A stretch of DNA of 64,000 bases, taken from Carex sylvatica. Its lineage: Eukaryota > Streptophyta > Magnoliopsida > Poales > Cyperaceae. Of the stretch, positions 34,340 through 46,906 are shown one piece after another. Within the stretch, counting starts at the first letter, position 1. Each line of letters begins with the position of its first letter. Location: positions 1 through 64,000 of the forward strand of contig CAXKVR010000155.1 of NCBI GenBank assembly GCA_964058845.1, given 5' to 3'. The position numbers were made by a program, and so were the translations under genes. Below the pieces are notes generated by a model that saw only the letters and a program-made list of their open reading frames with translations, was not told the DNA's origin and ran no database searches.

Positions 34340-35747
34340 CAGGCCCACTGTTGCACCAGAAATGTATAGTACAAAGTTTCAGTACAGCAAACTGTACCTT
34401 TTAACCTTAAATATACTTTCAGTTCAGATTGCAAGTATACAATCCTACCGTGTAGTATATTATCGGGTATCGATCCACAGGGAATATGGACAATTACTAG
34501 GTTTAGACTTTATTAATTAATTTCAAAAAATAATAAAAATAAAAAGAAGTAAATGCAATAAAAATAGAATTGGGGGGTTTGTTTGTTATAACTTCCTAAG
34601 GTTTGGGTTCAATATCCGAGAAGAGGAGATTTAAAACAATAAAAGTAAAAAAGAAAAGTAAAATAGAATCTTGGTTGCTTTCAAGAATTGGGAAGATCTA
34701 GGGGTATTTGATCTACAATCCCTTGTTAATTCTATCTATTCGGTATTGTTTAAATTCATGTATGATTTGATGATGTTTCTAACCTAATATGTCATTAAGG
34801 GTCAATTTCGTGAATTAATAACGTGCCTAAGTAATTCGGACTTCATAGTTACGTCCTTCATCCTAGCTACCTAGACCATAAGCTCTTGTTAGTCTCTCAT
34901 CTCCTCAAATATTGGTACTTCACAGTTACGTCCTTCATACCAATATCTGATTCAATTTGAGATGTCCTAATAAGGGTATGACTTCACAGTTACGTCCTTC
35001 ACCAAGTCCCTAACCCTAATTTCTGTAGTTCCGGTTTGATTTTGCAGTTGGTTAGACCTTAATCAAAACCTAAGGTATTTGTGTTCATAATTGGTACTCT
35101 CCTCTCGTCCTAACTTCTTTGGTTCTTTCGAATCCAAAGCGGAACTACATCGATTTTAAGTACTAATTATGTAGTTAACACAAATTATAAATCTCAGAAA
35201 TTAGTATCAAATCCCATAAAACAATCATAATAAAAATAAATAACCGAATAAGATACAATTAAACAAGTTCATGCATTGACCTAAATCCCTAGAGAGAAAA
35301 CTAGCCTCTCATGGAGATGCAAGTATTCAACAAAGAATTCATTACAAAAGATTGGCTAAAACAAAGAGAAACTAAATAGAGAAATAGATTACACCATTCT
35401 CTAGATGAAGAACCCTTATTCTTGCCTTTTTCTTGAAATCTTCTTCTTCTTCCTCCTTGAATTGCTTCCTTGATTGCAGAATTTTACGCTAAGTATTGGT
35501 GGAGATGAGATTGATCTTTGCGAAGAGAGATGCTTAGTACTTAGTACGTCCGTATCGAAAATCGTGCGTCCGCACTGGGCATTTTTTTTTTCTTCATTTT
35601 TCTTTGTTTCCTGCAAATTAAAATCAAACAAATGCAGTAACTTGATTCTAGGTGTATTCTATTATCTTTATATTCAAAATACAAGATATTTGGTATTATT
35701 TCATGATGAAAACTAGATCGAATATGTATATAATTTATGCTTATCAC
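34340..35747. mobile_element. Unclassified insertion within the MULE end
   Basis: About 1.4 kb without coding capacity. It includes GGGTATCGATCCACAGGGA, a block with three copies of a 22-bp motif, and an end TTTATGCTTATCA. The complement of that end begins TGATAAGCATAAATTATATA, very close to the start of another element at 36830. TG...CA-like ends hint at an LTR-type element on the minus strand, unproven. Confidence 0.4.
34839..35001 (+). repeat. Three spaced copies of a 22-bp motif
   Basis: ACTTCA(C/T)AGTTACGTCCTTC occurs at 34839-34860, 34916-34937 and 34980-35001, with unrelated spacers of about 40-55 bp. Confidence 0.85.
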
Positions 35748-36127
35748 CCACGGGCGGTTCTCTCCCCAAGCAAACCGCCCTCCAAACGGGCGGTCCACTA
35801 TTAATATATTTTCTCAGCCCGTTAACCCTCCCTCCCTCCCTCTCTCTTCTCTGCCTCATTCCGAACCAAAAAGGAAAAAAAAAAAAAAGCTGCCAACTGC
35901 CCGTCTCCTGTAACGACAGGTATTATTTTGTAAATTCTTTTTAATTATTACTAATTAGTCAATTACTGTAGTACTAATTAGTAGTAATGTTGAATGACTG
36001 TAGCATTACTGTAGCAACAAGTATTTTTTTTTTAATTAGCCATTTATTATTGTGCTCGTTATAATTACTGAACAATTACTATAATACTTATAAAATTATT
36101 TTTTAAATGTAGTTTGTTAAGTAAAAG

Positions 36128-36826
36128 ATGTTAGTTGCACTGTATATGGGCGGCAAGTTACAAAAGGGTGTAGATGGCGTGTATTACACGAAAAACGCGG
36201 CATTTGGCTTCGAGGTTAATGAAAATACCACATTTCAGAAACTTAAGCAGATAATATACGAAAAGACTGCTGTAAACCCCAACAGGTATGAAATAGAATT
36301 GGTTACACGGATTGACAACTCACAAAGGGGTGGAGCGGGAGGTAGACCTTACTTTGTGAGGTTTTCCATAACAGATGTGAATTTGTGGAGAGTTGTGTAC
36401 ACTCAATTTGAGTCTAGCATTAAAATATTACGTACTGATAATGGAACAGAGTATATAAACAAAGAATTTTCGGATTTTATTAAAAATCTTGGCATTGTGC
36501 ATCAAACAACATGTGTTGGTACTCCACAAAAAAATAGAGTTGCAAAAAGAAAAAATATACATTTGCTTGAGGTAACTAGATCATTGTTATTTCAAAATAA
36601 TGTTCCAAAATTATTTTGGTCTAAAGCTGTTCTTACTGCAGCATATTTAATTAATAGAACACCAAGCAATGTTTTACAAGATAAATCACCTTTAGAGACT
36701 TTGAATAATAAATTTATAAATTTAGGTCATTTACGTATATTTGGGTGCACTTGCTTTATACACATTCAAAATAAACATAGGGATAAATTAGACAAACATG
36801 CTTCAAAGTGCATGTTTTTAGGATAG
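36128..36826 (+). pseudogene. Chimeric open frame: MULE transposase N-terminus joined to a Copia integrase piece
   Basis: A 232-codon open frame starting with ATG. Residues 1 to about 88 resemble the N-terminal region of plant MuDR-type transposases (LYMGGKLQKGVDGVYY, TFQKLKQIIYEKTAVNPNRY). From about residue 92 it changes to Ty1/Copia integrase (KILRTDNGTEYINKEFSDFI, then TPQKNRVAKRKN and FWSKAVLTAAYLINRTPSN). The frame stops after SKCMFLG, before the rest of integrase, reverse transcriptase and RNase H. Conserved positions are altered (the usual PQQNGVAERKN reads PQKNRVAKRKN). Neither half is a complete enzyme. The join at about 36390-36403 is in frame, and no stop interrupts it. It is probably a dead Copia fragment that landed in the MULE. 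Confidence 0.7.
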
Positions 36827-36829
36827 TTG

Positions 36830-37340
36830 ATGAGCATAAATTATGTATACTTTTACCTAGGATTTTATATCAATAACTTGACCAATTTTCATGCATTTAG
36901 CTTAATTTAGCTTAATTTAGTTTAGAATTATATCAAGAATCAAGTTACTGCCCAAGTCTATTTAAATTTTAGGAAATTGAGCAAATTATAGATCTTCTCA
37001 CAAGCTTTCCGAAAAGTGATAGAACACTGAAAATAGAGTTACGGATAATTAGTTATGTCCATTTGAAGTCTGGTTCACAGCAGAGGCAGTACATGGACCG
37101 TGCAGACTCCACACGAACCGTATAGAAAACCGACAGAGCGAATATGAAAATTCCAGCCTTCGACATCTTTTCGTATTTTTGCCATATCTGGGCCATACGA
37201 ACTCCGTTTTAGGCAAATAAAGACTTGCTAGAAAGAGGACAACGAGATCTACAATTCTAGGAAGGTTATAAATCAAAATTTATAATGTCCAAATCACAGA
37301 AATTATTTTAGAGAGCCATCAGCTGATATCTGCAGATTCC
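36830..37340 (+). mobile_element. Possible LTR fragment interrupting the Copia piece
   Basis: Begins TGATGAGCATAAATTATG directly after the Copia fragment and shares that end with the element at 34340-35747 in inverted form. The following sequence has an LTR-like flavour (TCTGGGCCATACGAACTCCG). No partner repeat is visible in the window. Confidence 0.35.
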
Positions 37341-37434
37341 AGTTTTACTTTTATCTTTTATACGCTCCATTGATTGTTCAATCATAAATAAGAAAAAATT
37401 ACATGGAACAGTGTGCTTACAATGTCAAAAATAA

Positions 37435-37453
37435 GCTCTCTCTCTCTCTCTCT
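37435..37453. repeat. (CT)n microsatellite
   Basis: An uninterrupted CT run of 19 bases. Confidence 0.85.
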
Positions 37454-37828
37454 ATAGGACTGAAGCCTGATTGTGCATAAGCATGCCTCTTTGCTGGCTG
37501 CAAATTAAATTTTGGTGTGTCATTATCTTGTAAAAACATGTAAAAGGATACCCAAGCACCACAAAAAAAATTATTTTAAAGATGCCACAAAACAATATCA
37601 TTCTTAAATTGAAGCATACTAGTATAATAAGATAATGGAATAACCTAATTTTGTTATTTATCACAAAGTAGCTCCTATTCAACCTCATTTGAACACACAA
37701 TTGTTCAAATAACCTTAACCTCAATTACAGTGCAAGCTAAATCAATCCAGACCTATTTTGGTTTACACAATTTACAATATAGCTCGTAGATCACAGAGGC
37801 ACCATAATTAACAAAAGGGTCAAGCAAT

Positions 37829-38311
37829 TCAATCATTGAACAACGCCAGAAACTGTTGAAAAAGTGTAAAACATAGTTTCTCCTAAATTATCCTTCTGCT
37901 CTCAAGCAAGGTTCAATTCAGTAGCAACATTCTGAATGCATTTGGTACGGTCTTTATCTGACATAAGTTTAAAATAGAGCGAGATTGAAGTAAATCAGCC
38001 AAATTAAAGTGATATTAGAATAAAACTAGCAAAATTAAGACCGAACTAAAATAAAATTTATAAAAAGATGAATCTAATACTGTTATTTTGCAAGTAAACA
38101 AGAAATTTGCTACTGGATTGAGAAAGACCAGGTAAAGTCTAAAGGATCGGAGAGGAGTTTAAAGCACCTGATCTACAGAAAGGAGGAGAGCGGCCCGCGA
38201 CCTAGATTCCTCCAAGGATGAGAGGGTAGCAGCGCAGTGCAGGATCTCAGGGACGTAGTCGAGGACAAGGTTCACTTGAGGTTGCAAGCCAACTTTTTCT
38301 AATTTGCCCAT
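37829..38311 (-). CDS. Possible small or fragmentary gene, unrecognised
   Basis: Two candidate exons on the minus strand: 38311-38168 (48 codons from ATG, GC-rich) and 37852-37829. They join in phase across a CAG/GTG donor and an AACAG acceptor to give 55 residues. The sequence starts MGKLEKVGLQPQVNLVLDYV and ends FLALFND. Leucine-rich helices are visible, but no family is recognised. The frame stays open about 20 codons upstream of the ATG, so exon 1 may be an internal exon of a captured or broken gene. GC content here is much higher than in the surrounding DNA. Confidence 0.3.
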
Positions 38312-39145
38312 CCACGACGTGTAGCGGAGGAGACAGGCGTGGCGCGTCTGTGCTGGAGGTGGGGTCGCTTTCGGCTATGCAGAAAGGGCAGGGGTCTGGC
38401 AGGAGGGTTTTGGTCTGGCGCCGAAATCGTGTTTCTAAGAAGGAGCGGCGAGAAAAAAAGTAGATGACAAAGAAATGTAACAGCGTCGTGAGAAAAGAGA
38501 TAACGAAACAGATAAAAAAATCATTTTATTCCTAAACAATTTAAAGATGGAGATATTCAATCAAAGGTTAGAATTTAATTAAAATTAATTGCTGTACTAC
38601 AACTAAAATTATTTTGCTGCACTATAGACAATCCCTTATTTTAATGTTAATGCATATCCTTGGCAGTCCCTGCCAAGCTTTCAAAAAAAGAGAATATATT
38701 ACAGAAGATGTGAACTCACATATGGAGAGGCGGCGGAGATCAGAATTGAAAGAACGCTGATTCATCGGACGGTATTTGTTTGCTCCAGCGGTAATGCATT
38801 GGCAATTTGGCAGGTCATAAGTCATAACCAAAGAATTTTCTCGAATATTCCAAACATTTTGCAGCGTGAGACGCCGCTTCTCACGGGCAGTCGGGCACAC
38901 AGAATATCATGTACTCTCGGAATACATCTCTCCCATAGTCCCATGACATTGACAGAGCTCCACAGCGAACGTGGGACTGAGTATTTCAGAAACACAAAAG
39001 ATGTCTTTGTGCCAGGGAGATCAAAACAAGTTATACTGGTCCTCTTGCGTGCCGTATTATAATAGGTTCATACACGCACCAACAGAGCCTGATATGCTGT
39101 GATCAAACTAGAAAATAACAATATCTAAACCGAGCTTCTTCGACG
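38312..39145. other. Upstream region of the SERAC1-like gene
   Basis: No confident gene. Short open frames on both strands lack family motifs. It presumably includes the SERAC1-like promoter and leader. Confidence 0.4.
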
Positions 39146-42100
39146 ATGCTCCGCCTCTTCTCACGGCGTCGCCCCCTCCTCATAAGGCGCTTCTCCTCCT
39201 CCTCCTCCGACCATCGTCACGTCACCGACCTCATCTCTTCAGCTCCTCCCGTCAATCAACAACCGCCTCCTTCTCTCACCCCTTTCCCCCATTCCCTATC
39301 CTCGCCTCCCCCTCGCCGCTCCATACCGTCCTACGCCATCGCCGGAACCCTAGTCTCCTCGGCAGCTCTGGTCTACTATCTCTCCGATATCTCCTCTTCT
39401 CCATCCCCTACCTCGGACCGAATCTACACCGACCTGTCAGAAACCCTCGAGAAATCCAAATGCTCCGCGAGACGCGTCATGACACACATGAAACAAACAG
39501 GCGCAGCCGCAGCGGTCCTCTGGCGTTCGTTGCTGTCCGTATTGACATCAGCAAACCAGGGAGTCAGATCCGGGTTTGAGCTCCGTGTGGCAGCCCTCCT
39601 TGCTGACATTGCCGCGGCAAACTCTGCAAGGAGGATGGCGCTTGTTGGGGCTGGCCGTGGGGTTGTGGTGGATTGGCTGCTGGAGATTGCGTCTGGAAAT
39701 GGAAATGGGGACAGGGGTGGGACCCAGGCTGAGGCAGCGAGAGCTCTGGCACACCTTGTGGCGGACCCTGCTGTCTGTGAAAAGGTTCTTGGGAGACCCG
39801 GTGCGGTGCCCAGCTTGTTGCGGTTTATTTTTTCCTTCCAGCCCAAGAAGCCCAATAAGGTAGCGTACCACTTGATCATGTATTCATTTGTACCCGCTGG
39901 TATGATAGTGAGGCTAACTCTTACCAATGACCACTCTAGTTTTGGCTTTTATAGTTGCTTGCTTTTTTTGTTGGTGCCTTGTTGTTATGCTATATTTGTT
40001 GGTAAATCAGGGCCGGTTTGAGTTTGAGGTACCTTGGGTAAAATCAAGTCTGGTAATGCCTAGGGCTGCTGCAAATTTAGGCCTCACTGGGTTCTCTCGG
40101 TCTTACTCTGTTGCTTGTTTTCTGATTGAAAAATTGTAGTGAAAATTGGGCAAGCTTGAACCTTACTATTTATAAGACGGAATTGCAATCCTGATTTAGC
40201 CTTAGGTTTGTGTAACAGTCATTAATTGTTGTTCTTTCTGGGGACAGAATTTTAAGCACTCTTCCTTGGATGGTTTAGATCCCTCGAGAGGACGGAGCAT
40301 GCTTGTGGCCGCCTTGATGGATATCATCACCTCCAACTGTGACACAGCAGACCCTGCCTCTCTTCATCCTGTGCTTTCTGGCAATGCACGTTTACGTGAC
40401 ATTGCTTCTTCCATTGAAGTAATCGAACAAGGCAGTATACATTTCGAAAATGACAATAACAACAATGATGATGGTGATGATGGAGACATAGGAATGAAAG
40501 GTATAGGTATGAAGGTTCTAGGTGGTACGACTATTTTGGGGTTTTCTCCTGATAAGGGGGAGGAATTGACTGTACCATTGCATAATGCTGTGAGCTTGCC
40601 TGAGCTGGATCGGTCGTTTTCAGGCACCGTACCAGGGTTGTGGGACGACTTGCAAAGAGAGCATGTGGCGGTACCATTTGCTACATGGGCTCTAGCAAAC
40701 TGGGCCCTGGCATCTGGTACAAACCGGTTAAGGATCCAAGAGCTGGATAAGGATGGTCAAGCAGTAATGGCAGCTTTGATGGCTCCAGAAAGGACTGTAA
40801 AATGGCATGGTTCTTTGGTTGCACATGCACTTTTGGACGACCCAAATTTGCCTCTGACTGGTTCGGTACCTCACTGGAGCTCGAGCCTGCTCAATACGGC
40901 TTTTGATGCAAGTGGGAGTGAGGATGTTTCATTGGTCCAGCTGGCACTCTCAACTTTTCTTGTTTCAGTTGAGAGGTCTGATGAGTCTAAGAAGGTTATC
41001 AGGGAGAAAGGCCTCGAACTTCTGAGAGGAATCACGAAACAAACTGAGAAAAATATTAATTTGCAAAAGATGTTAGTTAGGGTTTTGGGTCTCTTATGTG
41101 AGGATAACCATATGAATGGTTCTAGTGATACACATGCTCCATTGTCTATCGAGGAAGGCCAGAAATGGTCTGGGATTTTGATACGATGGATTTTTGACCG
41201 GTATTATCCAGATACTATGAGAGATACAGCTATTAGAATACTCTCCCGTATTCTGGAGGATTGTGGCCCTGCATCAGTACCAGTTTCTCAGGGTTGGTTG
41301 ACTCTTTTGCTCAATGAAGTTCTGGGTTCAAGCCAGACTCAGAATTTGAAAGGAAATCCACCCCCTCCACAGGCTGATAAAGTGAAAGTATGTAATTCTG
41401 CTTCTTTGTCTAATATTGAAGCTTTCATATTGTTTCAGTACATTTTTTTTCAAATAGCAACCACTATCCACATTAGGAAATGTACCTGTTATCCGTGATC
41501 GTTTCAAAAGTACCACTAATAAGATGTACACTAACAGATTGCTAAAATATTAAACCACCACTTTTTCCTTAAACATGTTTTCAATTCAATATATCTTGGC
41601 AAATGAGAAATACATCGAAACACTCATGAGTGGTTTTCTGCAACTGCAACTGCTGTTGCGGAGCACATTAATCCGAGGAAAGTAACTTTACCGTAAAGTG
41701 GAATATCCAGTTAGATTATTGCTTGCTTCTTTAAATGCATGTTTCTTGCAAGTGTCCAAATTCTGGTATCTTTTGCTTATATAGATAAACGGCGGTGTCA
41801 CCTGGATAATGAAAATGATAAAAGTAGCACTGGTTTTAGAGCAAAAGATATTAATACCATCTAAATTAATATGCATTTATCTCTCTCTCTGTTTCTATGC
41901 AGCATAGAATTGACCACTTCAATGCCTCCTCAGCCATGCCAATTGCTAACCAATTAGCTTCAGCAGTCGTCAGACAAGCTGGGATCCATTCGGAACCTGG
42001 GACCATATCCATCAACGAAACACCGTTGGCAGATTTTCTCTCTCTGGAACCATTTGCCACATCTCTCAAAAACGTTTTGAAACAGAAAAATCCTCCCAAA

Positions 42101-44670
42101 TTTGACGCTGCTGACTCAGCCCTAGCCACACTACAAGCCATTAAAGCACTGTCTGAGCTTTGCTCAGATGACATAGCATGCCAGACAAAGATATCTAATT
42201 TAGGAGCTCTTTCCTTACTGAGGCGTTTCCTTTTGCGGGATGACTATGAAAAATTAGCTGCTAATGCAACATATGATGCGTCAAATAAATCAAATAATAG
42301 TGAGTCCAATGTAGAGTCTGGTACCGACAATTCTAGCATTCGTGTGCCGCCTGCTGCACATGTTAGGAGGCATGCAGCCCGACTATTAAACATTCTCTCG
42401 ACTTTACCTCATGATAAGAGTGCAATAAAATATGACAAAATCTTGTGCAAGTGGCTTAACGACTGTGCTGCTGGACTTGTCCAATGCAATGATCTAAAGC
42501 TACAGAGCTACTGCAGATCAGTTTTGTTAAATGTTTCACTGCCTGAAAACCCTGAGAGAAAGATCCCTCAATTTTGTGATGGGCTGTTTTTTGTAAACCC
42601 AGAAATGCCCCAGGGATCTCTAGCATACCAAGAGGAAGGAAACAAAGAGAAAAATGAAAAGATGCATCCCATGTGGGATGTGGTGTTTGTGCACGGTTTA
42701 CGAGGGGGACCCTTTAATTCGTGGCGAATAGCTGATAATAAGTGTTCAACTACTAGTAAGGCAGGTTTGGTAGAGAACATTGATCAGGATGCAGGAAAGG
42801 AAGGGACATGCTGGCCGAGAGAGTGGCTTTCCATGGATTTCCCTCATGGGCGGTTGTTCACTGTCAAGTACAAGGTAGTTTTGGAAAATATTGCATTGGG
42901 CTTTTGAATTTTTTTTCTTCTAACAAGATACAAAAGGTTACTAATGTATATTTCTTCATTGAAGATTAATCTATATTTAAATATCTGATAAAATTAGGTT
43001 CAGGTGTAATGAATGAGTTGAAAACTCTGCATTGTCATCGGATGCCTTCCAATTTATTATATAATTGTTGTCCCGATTCTCTCTCTTATTTTTTTCTTGT
43101 GAGTTGTATTTGAAGAAACTGTTTTTTAAATGCAATGCATTATTATATCCTAATTGAATGTATCTTGTGCAGACAAATTTATCTGATTGGACTGGAGCTA
43201 GCTTGCCTCTTCAGGTTTGTCCTTTCTCCAGCACTTTGTTAACTAAGAAAAGAAAAAAAGAATTTTCTCTTTTAGATAAGACGATATGTTTGTGTTTCTA
43301 GGAGGTGAGTTCCATGCTTCTCAGGAGGTTGTTGGCAGCAGGAATTGGCACTCGACCTGTTGTATTTGTTACTCACAGGTTTAATATTTTTTAAAAATTT
43401 GAAGAACATATTTTGATTTTATCATGTTAAGGCTATAAACTTGATTTTGTTTTCTCGTAATTCTAGTATGGGCGGTCTTGTGGTCAAGCAGATGCTTTTC
43501 CAAGCCAAGCTAAACAACCATAATGAATTCTTGCACAATACAGCTGGTATAGTAAGTATACAATCTTATCACGTTCAGTACATATTTTGCATACATATTG
43601 TTTTTACCGTAAAATATATCACCTCTTATTTTCTGTAGGTATTCTATAGCTGTCCCCATTTTGGGAGCAAACTAGCTGACATGCCCTGGCGAATGGGCTT
43701 CGTTCTTCGCCCAGCTCCTTCAGTTAGTACTATAATTTTGTAGAGGATATAAAATTCAATCTATCTTTCTGAGTTTGTTTTTTATTTAGTATATCTTAAA
43801 TGAATTTTGTCTTATAGGTTGGAGAATTAAGGAGCGGATCCCCTCGATTATTAGAGCTGAATGACTTTATCAGAAACCTTAACAACAAGGGGACCCTTGA
43901 CGTGCTTAGTTTTAGCGAGGTATGAAATTTGACTTTTGAAAATTATTAACACAACTTTTCAGCACTACTTGTTGAGAGCAATAATGAATTTGCCTGGATA
44001 ACAGACTCAGGTTACGCCCATTGTAGAAGGATATGGTGGGTGGGCCCTTCGCATGGAAGTTGTGCCTATTGAATCTGCGTATCCTGGCTTTGGTGAATTA
44101 GTTGTAAGTGTAATATTCATTCATCAGCGAATAGATCACATGGGGGGTAAAGTAATTACCCATTTATCACTCGGTCCTTGAATCTTAGGACCTGTTTTGG
44201 TCCGTGAACAGTCTGATATATGCTGTTTTGATTGTACCATCATATTTTCTAATAAAAAGTATAAATGTGACTTGTAATCATTAATCAGATTCAGCTCACC
44301 TGGAAGGAGTCATCTCTCTGATATTTCTTTTAGTAGAAGTGGTTTGTTTCACATGGAGTTGCATAATATCTATTGTCATTAATTCTTTTGACTGAAATGG
44401 TCAGCAGGAATCCAGATGGAAAATTTTGCAAAATGGGAAATAGTGAAACTTTTAGGGACCTAAACATAGTAAGACCAGTCTGTAATATGCTCTCTGTACA
44501 TCCTATGCATGGTGTTAATCGTTATGTATCTGTTGCATGATAACTATTACCAGGTATTGGATGGAACTGATCATGTAAACTCATGCAAGCCATTGAACAA
44601 GTTAGATCCATCTTATGCCGAGACGCTCAAATTCTTAAAGAAACTGACAGCTCAACGTGATAAGAATTAG
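39146..44670 (+). CDS. SERAC1-like alpha/beta hydrolase, probably mitochondrial
   Basis: Ten exons: 39146-39859, 40248-41387, 41903-42874, 43173-43214, 43302-43378, 43467-43551, 43639-43722, 43818-43919, 44005-44103, 44554-44670, giving 1143 residues. The N-terminus (MLRLFSRRRPLLIRRFSSSS) looks like a mitochondrial presequence, with a hydrophobic stretch (YAIAGTLVSSAALVYYL) at about residues 64-80. Residues about 130-800 are helical, armadillo-like. The hydrolase domain starts at about residue 875 with VVFVHGLRGGPFNSW. The nucleophile elbow is THSMGGLVV with Ser982, and the likely catalytic His is His1112 in LDGTDH. Domain order matches SERAC1, which in animals remodels phosphatidylglycerol and supports cardiolipin composition. 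The plant role is inferred. The first G of the usual GxSxG motif is Thr, and the Ser982 codon is split by intron 5. The protein is longer than animal SERAC1 because of its extended N-terminal half. Confidence 0.87.
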
Positions 44671-46906
44671 AAATTCAGGAATTTTGAAATCTTTTCTATG
44701 AGGTACCAATAGGTGAGCTTAGCAATGAGAGTTTAGGGATTCATCTGATGTACAGACTATAGAGAATTTGTGTTTGTTGTAATTAAGAGATGTATTGTGC
44801 CCCTTGTATGGCACCTTTGGTTGTAATATGCCATAGCACTGATTTTTGTATAATGTCCATCAGTCCATGTATATATCAAAGTAGATAGTCAACAATTTAT
44901 TAAATAAATAAATTAACATTTACTGCTTTAGGACAACCAGTAGTTTGATTGTAGCAGCTAATTCTCTCTAAACTTTACATAATATGGATATGAACAAGAG
45001 TGTTTTATAGTACGACATGATACAAATTGATGTGGCACTACTTTTAAAGTGTTCATGCTACATAGGTTAAATTCTATGGTTGAAGTTTCAAGTTTCTCAT
45101 TTATTCTTTCTCTATTCAATGGAGTGCCAAACCAGCACCAGCCCTTGTTAAAGAAAAGAGGCTACGGGAGTAAAGAATTTACGTTAAAACGGACGACTCT
45201 GATCTCATTCTACACGGACAGGTATTGCACTGGATCTGAATTCAGAATCTTCACGTATTGCTCATTAACAGAATTTAAACACTAAAATAGGCGTGTGTGT
45301 GTGTGTTCCCTTTTCGTTCCATTCCTTGCTCAACAAAATGGAGTCGGTCTTTTGACAGTAGACGCGAGTCGCGCACATCGCCACGCAAGCGAAAGCAGAA
45401 GGTATTTTCCGAATAAACAAATGCGGAGCTAATATTTTAAAATTTTACTGGCGATGTCCATCGAGTACCATTTTTGTAGAAAACTGTCTTACTTTTCTCC
45501 TATTGAGATTGAGGTATCTGCTCATTTGATCTGACAATACCCGGGGTACAATTGGGCGTATCATTTGTAATCCTTTTATTTATAAACTATCTGCAAATTA
45601 TTATGAATAGTTCACTAAACTTTATCTCAATTTTCACTATTACACAAAACTCCAAACTCAGGCTGTGTATAGCTAACACCAGAACTTAGATCTACAGCAT
45701 TTGTGGTATGACCCCAAGGTCCTGATTGTATACCCTGGTGGTTATTTTGGAAGATGATTTTGAATGGGGCCTGTTTTGTCTCAAAACAGGCATGAAAGTG
45801 CTATTTTGTAGATTTACCCCTTACAATTTTGAAGTTAACCGGCCTTTCAAGCTTATACTATTTAGGTGTTTGTTACATCGTTTTGTTTGCCTTACAAGCA
45901 TGTAGAAAACTAAGTAATGTGAATTGTTCTTCCTATTATAGTCTCATGGACAATAAACTGGATTGTGAAGAAGAGTTTGTATTTCTTGATTTAGATGGCT
46001 GCATCTTTTCTGACATACCTTCAAATGTCCCATATGTACTCTCCGGGTTGGATACTCTCTATCTCCAACCTTAGTAATTGGCGACTGCCTAAAGCTGATT
46101 GGTGAGTACCAAGAGACTGTTGGGATGTGCTATTTCTTCTCTGAAACCAAATCCAGCAATTTTAACAAATTCTCAAAGCAAGTAAAACCCCTTGATAGCC
46201 TCCGAAAAGTAATCAAATTCAGGGTTTTGAGTGAGGATCAATGCAAAGCTGAGCTTACTGGCAATTCATAATTTCTTCCTAGGTGCAATTTGGGGAAGGT
46301 GGGGTCTGCATACATGGTATTTATTTACTGGGGCAAGTGAGATATTTCTTGTTTCTAGGGATAATACATGAAATTTTCATATTTTGAAAGGCATGTTTTT
46401 AGAAGAAATCTCCTTGTAATTTGATTCTTTGGGTGACACATTGTGGTTCTGTTTTTTATTTTTTGTTCTCATGGACATATTGTTTAGTTATATTTTATTT
46501 TATGATGCTGTTTGTTTTATTTCAACATCATTCCAGTTCCATTTTGGCAGAACGCCACCTCTGTACTTGTTCCTGCTTAATTCACAATGTACTAGTGTGT
46601 TTTGTTTTAACTTAACCGTAAATATTCATTTCAGCATTGCTCAAAATTCCTACCTCTTTCAGGTGCATGCGTATTACAATTTTAAATTGCACTGCTGTTT
46701 TGATATCTGCAATATATGAAACTTCAATGTCCAACTGAAGGATATCCCTCTTGGCAGCACTGGTACAAATGGGATAAGTATTGTAGTTCCTAGTTGAATT
46801 AATTGCACCTGATCTTCTGAACTCCCAGCTTTGATAATATAAACTCATACCTTTTACCAGGTAATAATTTTCACCAAGACAACTCTTGCCACTCCCTACT
46901 TGTGAA
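44671..46906. other. Spacer and probable leader intron of the Cys-rich gene
   Basis: The SERAC1-like 3' UTR is followed by AT-rich DNA with no coding family. A GC-richer patch near 45345-45405 ending GCAGAAGGTATTT could be the first, untranslated exon of the small gene at 46907. That would leave a leader intron of about 1.4 kb. Confidence 0.35.

Larger units (their letters stand above)
34218..36402 (+). mobile_element. Broken MULE: left end with interrupted terminal repeat and transposase start
   Basis: GGCTATTTTTATTAATACCC at 34218 matches the outer end of the 5144-8226 element, and ACCCACGGGCGG follows at 34306. A foreign stretch of about 1.4 kb intervenes. GGGCGG-rich end sequence resumes at about 35748-35815, ending GGGCGGTCCAC. 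Downstream comes a pyrimidine-rich leader and a MULE transposase-like start (36128-36402). The right end of the element was not found. It looks like an inactive autonomous relative of the 5144-8226 element. Confidence 0.5.

Noticed and set aside
39424..39927. Long antisense open frame over SERAC1-like exon 1
   Set aside because: Shadow of a GC-rich coding exon; the plus-strand frame has clear family sequence and splice continuity.
45829..46074. 81-codon open frame between the SERAC1-like and Cys-rich genes
   Set aside because: No family motifs or convincing splice sites; probably within a leader intron or spacer.
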